This document shows positions 48,270 to 56,931 of a stretch of 64,000 bases of DNA, piece by piece. The notes beneath the pieces were generated by a model. It had not been told where the DNA came from. It worked only from the letters and a program-made list of their open reading frames with translations, and did no database searches. Origin of the DNA: CAIJXB01 sp964439595 (lineage in GTDB: Bacteria; Chlamydiota; Chlamydiia; Chlamydiales; Rhabdochlamydiaceae). The stretch spans positions 62,001 through 126,000 of the forward strand of contig CAYTOK010000001.1 of NCBI GenBank assembly GCA_964439595.1. The letters are read 5' to 3'. Within the stretch, counting starts at the first letter, position 1. Each line of letters opens with the position of its first letter. The position numbers and the translations under genes were made by a program.

Positions 48270-48298
48270 TTGTTTTTATATATTGAATGTGGTATAAT
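48270..48298 (+). promoter_or_regulatory. Promoter of the coiled-coil protein gene
   Basis: TTGTTT, 17-base spacer, TATAAT preceded by TGTGG. The -10 box is exact, and it lies about 30 bases before the start codon, so the leader is short. Confidence 0.6.
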
Positions 48299-48328
48299 TA
48301 ACGTATACTTAAATCTTAGGATGTTATT

Positions 48329-50224
48329 ATGTCAGTTAGTATTGTAAAGACTATTTTACCCTCTAAAGTAGAGACCGTAACTTTTTTGGGGTATAAAGAG
48401 GGGCGCACCTGGAAGGGGTTTTTCTATAAAGTTTTTCAATTTCTTTGTAGATTTCCTCTAGAAGATGGGTCTGTAGTTACACTGGAAGATGTAAAAAAGG
48501 GATATGCGACTCCTGATTTTTTCGCTAAAAAAGCTATAGAAGATTTGCAGGTTTTATATGGGGAGTGTGGTGAGAACTTCGATGTAATGGAAAAGCAGTT
48601 GACTGCCGCTTTAAAAACGCAAAGCTTTTGGGCAGAAACATTCCCTACAACGGATTTAGGATTTTCATTAACTAGACTTGGAGTTACCTGGTTTTTTCAT
48701 GCTAATCGGGTTTGTGAGGTATTCGAAAAAGCGTGTGGTGAGGATGTTTGTTATTGGAATGAAGAGGACTGTACTCTTAGTAGATTTGTTACTTCGACAA
48801 TTACATCCAGGAAACAAAGAGAGGATTTGATTTCAGAGTTTTCTCAGGGAAGGTATTCCAGTTCTATTTCTTCTATGCAGCAGATGTTGAAGTATGTTGA
48901 AGGAATTAAAAAAGAGATGGGTGAGCAGGCAATGAAAATGCAAAAAAAGATGCAGTCATTTCATGACGCCGGCTTAATTTTATTCCCGGAAAGGTGGGAA
49001 ACTGATTTACAGAGGGTAGTTCTCGGTTATGATATTTCTAAGTTGCTTTTAAGTGATATAGACAGGGAAAGTACTTCGATATTGCAACAAGAAATGAAAG
49101 AGATGAATAATGTCTTAAATACCCAGAAGGAGATTTTTATTCAATACTGCGGAGGGTTTGAATCCTTTCCTTATTTTGACTCAAAGGATGACGAAGAGAT
49201 CGTAAAAGCTGCTTTATTTCCTGTTTATAAAAATGTGAGACACGAGGGTGTGGCTCTAGAATATGATCAATGTACTATTGAAGTGTTACGTGGTGCAATT
49301 AGGCGGGCTTGTAAAACAGATAATAGGCAGGCAAGGGAAGCAAACATACAAGAAATAGGAAGGTTACGGGAGCAGCTTTTTTGTCTAGAGCCTAGGTTTC
49401 TAGAAGCTTTTTGTAGTTTAAGGGAAGTGGCAGCTGAGCTTCAAAGATTACAAAGTCTCGATAAAGGAGCGTACCTAGCTAAGGTAGAGGAAGAGTGTCA
49501 TAGCATTCAGGGGCTTTTAGATTTGCCGTTAGAAGAAGGTGTCTTTCCGGAAGGTTCCTCTATAGAGGATAAGCTCATGGCTGCTGTTATAAAGTGGAGA
49601 GCTCTTAAAGAGCAAATCTCCTATAAGACAGCAGAAGTACGAGAAAACTTAGGGAGGAGTGCATTACAAGCTTCAAGGATGAAGGGCGCGTTAGGAGAGA
49701 GAGCTACTGGGGTCCAACTAGTGAACCTAGTCGGGTTTGAAGATATGCCACTCCAAACATTGAAAGGTAAAAAGGAGGAAATGACAGCATGCCTTGCTGC
49801 TCTTAATATGATAGAGGAAGAACAAAGACAAGAAATGTATGCTCGAGCTATTGAGGCTAAAATAGTTCAGTGTAAAGAGGCTTTACAGGAGAGAAATGAA
49901 CTTATAGAGGAGTTAAAGCTGTATGTTCATGTTAATAACCAGCTCTTGGTGTCTAAAGCGGAGCCCGGTGACTGGAGCTCGGTTGATGTTAGCGAGGAAT
50001 TACAGGATTGTTTATCTGAAATTACTGAGTTGAAATCTAAGCTTGGCCTTGTTGTTAAAATTACACAAAAAGAAGCCTACCATGCAAGTATGGGTGCTAC
50101 AGTGGATCGGCTTATAATGTCTGGGGACTCTACGATAGAGGATTTAGAGGAGCATATACGCTATTTGGACGATTTGTCTCAGCCGGCTTCCATTTGGAAT
50201 GGGTTGGGGATTTTTTGGGGTTGA
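48329..50224 (+). CDS. Unrecognised coiled-coil protein, possible effector
   Basis: 631 residues with long heptad-rich helical regions (for example SMQQMLKYVEGIKKEMGEQA and around QEIGRLREQL and LKVYV-type stretches), no signal peptide and no clear membrane helix. The N-terminus MSVSIVKTILPSKVETVTFL is not distinctive. The C-terminus ends in IWNGLGIFWG. No family recognised. It stands at the head of a block with two duplicated genes, all with AT-rich leaders, and may be a host-directed or inclusion-related protein, but nothing in the sequence proves secretion. Confidence 0.6.
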   Translation: MSVSIVKTILPSKVETVTFLGYKEGRTWKGFFYKVFQFLCRFPLEDGSVVTLEDVKKGYATPDFFAKKAIEDLQVLYGECGENFDVMEKQLTAALKTQSFWAETFPTTDLGFSLTRLGVTWFFHANRVCEVFEKACGEDVCYWNEEDCTLSRFVTSTITSRKQREDLISEFSQGRYSSSISSMQQMLKYVEGIKKEMGEQAMKMQKKMQSFHDAGLILFPERWETDLQRVVLGYDISKLLLSDIDRESTSILQQEMKEMNNVLNTQKEIFIQYCGGFESFPYFDSKDDEEIVKAALFPVYKNVRHEGVALEYDQCTIEVLRGAIRRACKTDNRQAREANIQEIGRLREQLFCLEPRFLEAFCSLREVAAELQRLQSLDKGAYLAKVEEECHSIQGLLDLPLEEGVFPEGSSIEDKLMAAVIKWRALKEQISYKTAEVRENLGRSALQASRMKGALGERATGVQLVNLVGFEDMPLQTLKGKKEEMTACLAALNMIEEEQRQEMYARAIEAKIVQCKEALQERNELIEELKLYVHVNNQLLVSKAEPGDWSSVDVSEELQDCLSEITELKSKLGLVVKITQKEAYHASMGATVDRLIMSGDSTIEDLEEHIRYLDDLSQPASIWNGLGIFWG

Positions 50225-50320
50225 AAGTTTCAAGTTGTTATTTTATCAAGGTTTTGTTAATTTCTTTAATGAAGATTGTAATTTAAATAACAGTGAATAA
50301 TTAAAATTATTAGGAGGGAC

Positions 50321-51421
50321 ATGGCGCCAGTTATTAATTCGTCAGCAACAGATTTTTTATTGAAAAGTTTAGACGTATTTGCAGAAAAAGCTCCCATTAC
50401 AGCTACTACAGTTAGTTTTGCTAAGGATTTTTTTGGTCGTGTATTTTCGGAAGAACAGGAACGGGAAGTTCAGAGGGTTTCTAAAAATATTAACGCTAAA
50501 ATTATTGAAGGGATGCAGTGGGGTTATTGGAAAAAAGTTGCCTCTGCTGTGAAAAACTTTTTTGTTCACGGGTTTTCTTGGGAAAAAGCTGTTAGTAGTC
50601 CTCACTTATTATTTAGAGCTTTACCAGAAGAGCAAAAGTTGGCTCTTTTAGGCGATACTATACTCTATGGTGGTAGGGTGTATCATCAGATAAACAATAT
50701 GGGTATTAAAGGTCTTTGGTATGAATATGGCAATCTAAAAATTGAGGAAGAATCCATCTCATTTACGAAATCTGAGGACTCATCGGATTCAGTAGAGCTA
50801 GAGCAAGTTTCCCTTTCAGAAAATCTTTCAGGTGTTAATTCTGGATTTTGTCCTCCCTATGTAGAAAAGTTATTGAAAAATTGCTGGGGGAGTAGTATCG
50901 AAGATCTGCCTATATTGGATTTATCAGGATATCAGGGTTCAACTGGCTATATTTCCTATATAAAACCTGAAGATATGAGTGCCCCTATTATGCGATTTAG
51001 AGATGCTTGGGATCGGCCTGGGATAGCTTTTGCTATCCGAGGGAAAGAAGACTCAAAAAGGAGCTATGTTTTATCGGATAAATATATTCTGCCGGTTTCA
51101 AAAATGAAAGGTGTTTTAACACTTCACAAGCGTTATTTTGAAAGTTCCGATCCCAATTGCTGGGTGGTTGGAGGAGGTTCTTTTATACCAGCGGTTTACC
51201 AAGAAAGACAATGGGATGAGGCAGTTCAGAAAGGGGAAAAAGGAATTAGTTATAATATCTTTAATTCTGGAACACGTGAACCGATACATAGCACAGAGCT
51301 AGAAGCTCTTTTATCAGGAACTGATCCTGATTTTATTTTGGGGATAGGGACTAGCGATGTTTTAATACCTTGGGCTGGGGGCTATGGGACAGATGAGTGT
51401 AAGTCGGAAGACTCTGATTAG
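50321..51421 (+). CDS. Unrecognised protein, first copy of a tandem duplication
   Basis: 366 residues, no signal peptide. The first 181 residues are identical to those of the next gene, including an amphipathic start (NSSATDFLLKSLDVFAEKAP) and a Trp-rich stretch (EGMQWGYWKKVASAVKNFF). The second half, beginning at PPYV, differs from its copy at many positions but keeps blocks such as LPILDLSGYQGS, YIKPEDMSAPIMRFRD and GTDPDFIL. AGGAGGG lies three bases before the ATG, a strong but close site. No known domain. Possibly a secreted protein under diversification. Confidence 0.65.
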   Translation: MAPVINSSATDFLLKSLDVFAEKAPITATTVSFAKDFFGRVFSEEQEREVQRVSKNINAKIIEGMQWGYWKKVASAVKNFFVHGFSWEKAVSSPHLLFRALPEEQKLALLGDTILYGGRVYHQINNMGIKGLWYEYGNLKIEEESISFTKSEDSSDSVELEQVSLSENLSGVNSGFCPPYVEKLLKNCWGSSIEDLPILDLSGYQGSTGYISYIKPEDMSAPIMRFRDAWDRPGIAFAIRGKEDSKRSYVLSDKYILPVSKMKGVLTLHKRYFESSDPNCWVVGGGSFIPAVYQERQWDEAVQKGEKGISYNIFNSGTREPIHSTELEALLSGTDPDFILGIGTSDVLIPWAGGYGTDECKSEDSD

Positions 51422-51488
51422 AGACGCTGTATTTAAATGAAAATTGTAATTTAAATAACAGTGAATAATTAAAATTATTAGGAGGGAC

Positions 51489-52586
51489 ATGGCGCCAGTT
51501 ATTAATTCGTCAGCAACAGATTTTTTATTGAAAAGTTTAGACGTATTTGCAGAAAAAGCTCCCATTACAGCTACTACAGTTAGTTTTGCTAAGGATTTTT
51601 TTGGTCGTGTATTTTCGGAAGAACAGGAACGGGAAGTTCAGAGGGTTTCTAAAAATATTAACGCTAAAATTATTGAAGGGATGCAGTGGGGTTATTGGAA
51701 AAAAGTTGCCTCTGCTGTGAAAAACTTTTTTGTTCACGGGTTTTCTTGGGAAAAAGCTGTTAGTAGTCCTCACTTATTATTTAGAGCTTTACCAGAAGAG
51801 CAAAAGTTGGCTCTTTTAGGCGATACTATACTCTATGGTGGTAGGGTGTATCATCAGATAAACAATATGGGTATTAAAGGTCTTTGGTATGAATATGGCA
51901 ATCTAAAAATTGAGGAAGAATCCATCTCATTTACGAAATCTGAGGACTCATCGGATTCAGTAGAGCTAGAGCAAGTTTCCCTTTCAGAAAATCTTTCAGG
52001 TGTTAATTCTGGATTTTGTCCTCCCTATGTAAAAGAGTTGTTGGCAAGGTACTGGGATAGTGTCGAAAATCTGCCTATATTGGATTTATCAGGATATCAG
52101 GGTTCAAGTGACCATATTTCTTATATAAAACCTGAAGATATGAGCGCCCCTATTATGCGATTTAGAGATACTTGGGGTCGGCCTGGGATAGCTTTTGCTA
52201 TCCGAGGGAAAGAAGACTCAAAAAGGAGCTCCGTTTTATCGGATAAATATATTCTGCAGGTTTCAAAAATGGAAGGTGTTTTAACACTTCATAAGCGTTA
52301 TCCTGAAAGTTCCAAGGTTAATGGCTGGGTGGTTGGAGGAGGTTCTTTTATAGCAGCGGTTTACCAAGAAAGGCAATGGGATGAGGCAGCTAAAAGAGGG
52401 GGAAAAGGAATTAGTTATAATATCTTTGAGTCCGGAGCACCTGAACCGATACATAGCAGAGAGCTAGAAGCTCTTTTATCAGGAACTGATCCTGATTTTA
52501 TTTTGGAGATACGGACTAGCGATGTTTTAATGTCTTGGACTGAGGGCTATGAGACAGATGAGTTTAAGTCGGGAGGCTCTGATTAG
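51489..52586 (+). CDS. Unrecognised protein, second copy of the tandem duplication
   Basis: 365 residues. The leader, ribosome binding site and first 181 codons are the same, base for base, as in the preceding gene as far as I can compare by eye. After that the proteins diverge: for example KELLARYWDS-VENLPI here against EKLLKNCWGSSIEDLPI, and DTWGRPG against DAWDRPG. Length differs by one residue. The pattern suggests either recent duplication with fast change in the C-terminal half, or gene conversion of the 5' half. Function unknown. Confidence 0.65.
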   Translation: MAPVINSSATDFLLKSLDVFAEKAPITATTVSFAKDFFGRVFSEEQEREVQRVSKNINAKIIEGMQWGYWKKVASAVKNFFVHGFSWEKAVSSPHLLFRALPEEQKLALLGDTILYGGRVYHQINNMGIKGLWYEYGNLKIEEESISFTKSEDSSDSVELEQVSLSENLSGVNSGFCPPYVKELLARYWDSVENLPILDLSGYQGSSDHISYIKPEDMSAPIMRFRDTWGRPGIAFAIRGKEDSKRSSVLSDKYILQVSKMEGVLTLHKRYPESSKVNGWVVGGGSFIAAVYQERQWDEAAKRGGKGISYNIFESGAPEPIHSRELEALLSGTDPDFILEIRTSDVLMSWTEGYETDEFKSGGSD

Positions 52587-52650
52587 AGACGCTGTATTTA
52601 TCTGATGCTGAGTAATCTTTATTTTGGAGAGTCTCTAGAGTAAAGATTTT

Positions 52651-52857
52651 TCAGTAGCAATTGGGATCTCCTTTCCGTAAAGCAAGGAGATCCCTATGGT
52701 AGTTAGCTAACTTACTTCGGCGGGTTCCTGCTTCTTTAAGCGGCTTAATCAGCTCTCCATAGGCTAATAGGCGCTGTCTGCGCTCTAATATATTTATAGC
52801 TTCAACTATAAATGTGTTATATATTCTATTTTTCTTTTGGCCAAAGAGCTCCCTTTT
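52651..52857 (-). pseudogene. Possible gene remnant without start codon
   Basis: A 68-codon open run that would end ...ELIKPLKEAGTRRSKLANYH and then a short tail has the composition of a real helical protein, but lacks ATG, GTG or TTG and overlaps the pcnB 3' end in another frame. It could be a decayed gene end or chance. A perfect 11-bp hairpin GGGATCTCCTT/AAGGAGATCCC (52663-52694) lies within it and may act as a terminator. Confidence 0.25.
52663..52694. terminator. Hairpin between the duplicated genes and pcnB
   Basis: GGGATCTCCTT and AAGGAGATCCC pair perfectly around a 10-base loop. No U tract on either side, so termination is plausible but not certain. It lies about 80 bases past the second duplicated gene. 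Confidence 0.5.
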
Positions 52858-54016
52858 TTAAGGTGTCTAGTATTTTTTGTTTGTCTTCGGTAAGGGTGTT
52901 TATAGATATTTTTTCGGCTTCTTTTAGAAGAATTCCTAGGGTTTTTCCTGGGGGGATTCCTTCTTTAAGGAGGTCATCTGCTACAACGATGGGCTTTTTT
53001 TCTTGTATGCGGATAATGTAAGGAGCTAGAAGGTCTATTTTTTCTTTATGAGATAGGTGAAAGAGATCTAAAAGTGTTGCGCTAAGTGGATGAGCATAGA
53101 AGTAGGCCCATTCTACGTTTTCGACTTTTTCTTGCCAAAGAAGGGGCATTTCTAGGAGGCTTTTGGCTTTATGAAAGAAACGAACTTCTTCTTTTTCTTT
53201 TTTAGATAATTTTAAATATTCTGTGAGCTCTAGATGTTTTTCTAAAGAATCTTTAGGAAAAAGATAAAGTAGACGAAGAATAAGAGGGCAGTTGTTTGCA
53301 AAGGATGGAATTTCAGGCAGGGGTTCATCTTGGAGAGAGGGAAAAATAGTTTGTAAAAGCTGAAGCTCATGGAGTGTGATAAGACCATTTGTAAAATTAG
53401 GATAGCGAGACATCTTTTGGAGCTCTTGCCATACCCTTTCTATTGCTACTGCAGGAAATAGACTTTTTGCATGGGAGAGGATTGCCTGTCTTGTAGAAAA
53501 TTCGATGGGGAAATGGAATCTTGTAGAGTAGCGAACGGCACGGATCATCCGCAGCCTGTCTTCTAAGAAGCGATGGTGGGGATCTCCGATGGCCTTTATG
53601 ATACCTTGCTTGATATCCTCTACCCCTCCGACAAAATCTAATAATTTTTGCTCTATAGGATCAAAAAATAATCCATTGATAGTAAAGTCTCTTCTTTGCG
53701 CATCTTCTTCTGCCGAAGCTTTTTCTATAAAAGAGGGTCTTCTTCCATCAGTATATTCTTTTTCTTTACGGAAAGTGGCAATTTCAAAGTGAAATCCGTC
53801 TTCCACTACGATGATAATGCCAAAAGCAATCCCGACAGGAATTGTTTTGGGAAATAATTCCTGTATCTCTTCCACGCAAGCACTTGTTGCTATATCGATA
53901 TCATCAGAGGGGGATTTTAGCAGATAATCACGGACCCAGCCTCCTGCAAAGTAGGCTATGTGTCCCTCTTTTTGTAGACGGGCGACGATTTTTGTAGCTG
54001 TAGGGCGTGATGGCAT
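52826..54016 (-). CDS. tRNA nucleotidyltransferase / poly(A) polymerase family protein
   Basis: Class II nucleotidyltransferase. Head motifs AYFAGGWVRDYLL and SDDIDIATSA (metal-binding DxD), then AQRRDFTINGLFFDP, and the nucleotide-selecting DRLRMIRAVRYSTRF. The C-terminal helical part is that of CCA-adding enzymes or PcnB, and 396 residues suits either. The window's tRNA-Arg has no encoded CCA, so the genome needs CCA addition. Whether this copy adds CCA or poly(A) cannot be decided here. Divergent from mutL. Confidence 0.9.
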   Translation of the reverse strand: MPSRPTATKIVARLQKEGHIAYFAGGWVRDYLLKSPSDDIDIATSACVEEIQELFPKTIPVGIAFGIIIVVEDGFHFEIATFRKEKEYTDGRRPSFIEKASAEEDAQRRDFTINGLFFDPIEQKLLDFVGGVEDIKQGIIKAIGDPHHRFLEDRLRMIRAVRYSTRFHFPIEFSTRQAILSHAKSLFPAVAIERVWQELQKMSRYPNFTNGLITLHELQLLQTIFPSLQDEPLPEIPSFANNCPLILRLLYLFPKDSLEKHLELTEYLKLSKKEKEEVRFFHKAKSLLEMPLLWQEKVENVEWAYFYAHPLSATLLDLFHLSHKEKIDLLAPYIIRIQEKKPIVVADDLLKEGIPPGKTLGILLKEAEKISINTLTEDKQKILDTLKKGALWPKEK

Positions 54017-54071
54017 AAAATAGCTTTAGGTTTTTCTGTTTGCGAGTTATCATGGATAAAAGAGGTATTTC

Positions 54072-55814
54072 ATGGCAACTAAGATTAGAGTCCTTTCTGA
54101 AGAAACAATTAATAAAATAGCAGCGGGTGAGGTAATTGAAAATCCAGCTTCTATTATTAAAGAGCTTGTAGAAAATTCTTTAGATGCGGGAGCAACTAAG
54201 ATTGTTGTGGAAATTGGAGGAGGGGGATTCCAGCTGGTAAAAGTATCTGATAATGGATCGGGAATGGGTCCGGATGATGCTTTACTTTCTTTAGAGCGGC
54301 ATGCTACTTCTAAAATTATAGAGGCAGAGGACTTATTTACTGTTGGCACTATGGGATTTAGAGGAGAGGCTTTAGCCTCCATCGGAGCTGTTTCTCATAT
54401 GACTCTTCAAACAGCATTAGCTGATAACTTAGGTGTTGAAATATACATGGAGGGAGGCAGAGTGCAAACAGTTCAGCCTTCATCTCGTAGTCAAGGAACG
54501 ACTATCACGGTGCGTCAACTTTTTTATAATGTCCCTGCCAGAAGGAAATTTCAAAAAAGCGCTAGCCTTTCTGCTGCAGATGTTACCCGTACGATGACAG
54601 CTTTAAGTTTAGCCAATCCTTGTGTGGCTTTTGAGCTCTATCAACAAGAAGAGGTCATTTTTAAGCTTGTAAAAGGAGACAGCCTTGATTTTTTAGGGTC
54701 TTTGAAGAAAAGGATGGCAGATGTGCTTGGAGAAGAATTTTTAGAGGGGGCAATCACCCTTGAAGCTTTTGACTCTTCTTTTTCTTTTCGCGGTATATTA
54801 GGTTCTTTTCAAAATACAAGACCCAATCGTTCTTTACAGTATCAATTTGTCAATGGGAGAGCGGTTCTTTGCCCCGCAGTCTCTTTTGCGGTAAAAGATG
54901 CCTTCGGTACAAGAATTGCAGAAAATAGGTTCCCGGTTTATGTACTTCATTTAGATATTCCTAAAGAATATGTGGATGTTAATGTCCATCCACAAAAAAA
55001 AGAGATTAGATTGAGAGAAGAAAAATGGATAAAGCAGACTATACAAGAGAAAATACAAGAGAAATTTACCGTAGCAGAAAGAGCAGCTCCAAGTAGCAGT
55101 CCTTCTTTCTCTCTTTTTTCTGAAGAGAGTTTTTTCCCAAGACCTACTATGCGTCAGGAAAAAGAAGAAAATAGTGAACCTAAAATGAGAGAGGCTGTTT
55201 TCTTTGAAGAAAAAGAGCTTCCTCTGATAGTAAGGCCTCGAGCCGTTGGCGTTTACCAGCACTTCCTTTGGGTTGAAGCGGCTAGCGTTCCTCTTATTGG
55301 AGAAAGCGATGGCTTACTTTTTGTGGATCTTCAAGCCGCAGCCGCAAGAGTTCTTTTTGACTTTTTAGAAAAAAAAGAAGATAACAAGGATCAACAGCTG
55401 CTGCTTATTCCTATTACGTTTATCTGCTCCTTAGTAGAAGAAGAGATGATTATGGCTTCTTTGACTGAAATAGAGTCTTTAGGCTTTGCGCTCCAAAGAG
55501 GTAGACAGTCTTTTATGATAGAAGCGATCCCTTCTTATATAGAGGAATCCGAGGCTATAGAGTTTATTCGTAGTTTTATTTCTTTAGAAGAAAAGGGGGA
55601 ATTGGTACAGCAAAGGAAAAGTAGAAGGCTTGCAGCTTCCGTGTCGAAGATTGTTAAAAGCAGGAGAGGCTCTCATACTCTTGTTACCGGAGTTGCTTTA
55701 CTTGAAGCTCTTTTAAAAACATCCTCACCTAAGGTGTGCCCTTTAGGTGAAAAAATTATCAAAGAAGTAGGTAAAGATGAACTCCAACAGCTATTCTCCT
55801 CCAAAAAAAAGTGA
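54072..55814 (+). CDS. mutL: DNA mismatch repair protein MutL
   Basis: GHKL ATPase linking MutS to downstream repair. N-terminal motifs IAAGEVIENPASIIKELVEN, LDAGATKIVV, VSDNGSGM, GTMGFRGEAL and the strand NVPARRKFQK are all present. The C-terminal dimerisation domain is present, but the endonuclease motif DQHAxxER of most MutH-less bacteria is degenerate here: VDLQAAAARVLFDF, starting at Asp419. So nicking activity may be lost. 580 residues, normal. It is followed after 7 bp by the aminopeptidase gene, the mutL-pepP order I also recall in Chlamydia trachomatis. Confidence 0.96.
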   Translation: MATKIRVLSEETINKIAAGEVIENPASIIKELVENSLDAGATKIVVEIGGGGFQLVKVSDNGSGMGPDDALLSLERHATSKIIEAEDLFTVGTMGFRGEALASIGAVSHMTLQTALADNLGVEIYMEGGRVQTVQPSSRSQGTTITVRQLFYNVPARRKFQKSASLSAADVTRTMTALSLANPCVAFELYQQEEVIFKLVKGDSLDFLGSLKKRMADVLGEEFLEGAITLEAFDSSFSFRGILGSFQNTRPNRSLQYQFVNGRAVLCPAVSFAVKDAFGTRIAENRFPVYVLHLDIPKEYVDVNVHPQKKEIRLREEKWIKQTIQEKIQEKFTVAERAAPSSSPSFSLFSEESFFPRPTMRQEKEENSEPKMREAVFFEEKELPLIVRPRAVGVYQHFLWVEAASVPLIGESDGLLFVDLQAAAARVLFDFLEKKEDNKDQQLLLIPITFICSLVEEEMIMASLTEIESLGFALQRGRQSFMIEAIPSYIEESEAIEFIRSFISLEEKGELVQQRKSRRLAASVSKIVKSRRGSHTLVTGVALLEALLKTSSPKVCPLGEKIIKEVGKDELQQLFSSKKK

Positions 55815-55821
55815 AAGGAAT

Positions 55822-56865
55822 ATGACTAGAATTTCTAGTATAAAAAAGCAGTTAGTTGAAAGAAATAGAGATGTCCTTGTCATAGAAGATCCTATAGATT
55901 TATATTATTTGACAGGACTAACCCTTTCTGTTGGTCAGCTATGGATTGCTAAAGAAGAAGCTTTATTACTTGTAGATGGTAGGTACATCGAAAGCGCTAA
56001 AAAAAGCGGCTGCTGTGAGACATCTTTATTTTCTTTAGAGGAAGTCCATGCATTTATAAAGAAAGCAAAAGCTTCTACCATTTATTTTGACGGAGCTAAA
56101 ACCACATTTCAAAAAGTGGAAGAGTGGAAGAGAAATTGTCCTGATGTTTTTTGGGATTCGTGGAATTTTGCTACTTTGGATTTACGAGTAATTAAAGACA
56201 GAGAAGAAATAGCTTTTTTAGAAAGTAGTGCCAGGTTGTTAAGACAAGGTTATGAATATATCAAAACTCTTCTTAAAGAAGGGGTTTCAGAAAAGGAGAT
56301 CGCCCTCCAGTTTACTATATTTTGTCTAAATAACGGGGCTGAAAGGTTAAGTTTTGACCCTATTATTGCTTTTGGGGAAAATAGCGCTATGCCCCACTAT
56401 AGAGCGGGAGATAGGAAGCTAAAGCCGGGAGATGTTGTTTTAATAGATATTGGGGTGGAGCTGCATCGCTACGCATCAGATATGACTAGGGTGCTGTTTT
56501 TTGGAGATCCAGACCCCTTGCTTGCAAAGTGGCTTGAACTTGCAATAGAAGCGCACAACGCTGCGGCCTCTATTGCCCTGCCCGGAGTAAAAGTAAAAGA
56601 GCTTGATCTTGCAGCTAGGGCTGTTTTTCGAAAAAATCAGGTAGAAGAATATTTTGTGCATAGCCTAGGTCATGGAGTTGGTTTGGAGGTTCATGAATTC
56701 CCTCGGATACGATTTGAAGGGGTGGATGCTGAAACAGTTTTAAAGCCAGGCATGGTGATTACTATAGAGCCCGGGCTTTATTTGCCAGGAAAAGGTGGGG
56801 TTCGTTATGAGAATACAATTGTTATTCAAGAAAACGAATGTTTACATTTTTTCCCTCCTAACTAA
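55822..56865 (+). CDS. pepP: Xaa-Pro aminopeptidase/dipeptidase (M24 family)
   Basis: Pita-bread metallopeptidase that removes N-terminal residues before proline. Metal ligands are the two Asp in DVVLIDIGVELHRYASDMTR, the His in HSLGHGVGLEVHE, and the two Glu in VITIEPGLYLPG and GVRYENTIVI. The N-terminal creatinase-like domain has VIEDPIDLYYLTGL. I chose the ATG two bases after AAAGGAA rather than the one 15 codons upstream inside mutL. 348 residues. Peptide breakdown would supply amino acids, including proline for PutA. Confidence 0.93.
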   Translation: MTRISSIKKQLVERNRDVLVIEDPIDLYYLTGLTLSVGQLWIAKEEALLLVDGRYIESAKKSGCCETSLFSLEEVHAFIKKAKASTIYFDGAKTTFQKVEEWKRNCPDVFWDSWNFATLDLRVIKDREEIAFLESSARLLRQGYEYIKTLLKEGVSEKEIALQFTIFCLNNGAERLSFDPIIAFGENSAMPHYRAGDRKLKPGDVVLIDIGVELHRYASDMTRVLFFGDPDPLLAKWLELAIEAHNAAASIALPGVKVKELDLAARAVFRKNQVEEYFVHSLGHGVGLEVHEFPRIRFEGVDAETVLKPGMVITIEPGLYLPGKGGVRYENTIVIQENECLHFFPPN

Positions 56866-56931
56866 AGAAAATAATAGCTTGTTGTTGTATTTTACCTTAT
56901 AAAAGAGGATTTAAAAAGGGGCTTTTTTTTT

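Larger units (their letters stand above)
50268..52600 (+). repeat. Tandem duplication with unit of about 1168 bp
   Basis: Two head-to-tail units (about 50268-51435 and 51436-52600), each holding a leader, one gene and a shared tail GAGACGCTGTATTTA. The first roughly 589 bases of homology are identical, and differences start sharply after the codons for PPYV. Confidence 0.9.

Noticed and set aside
50369..50605. Antisense 78-codon frame repeated in both duplicate genes
   Set aside because: It occurs twice only because the underlying DNA is duplicated; composition is unnatural and no ribosome binding site precedes it.
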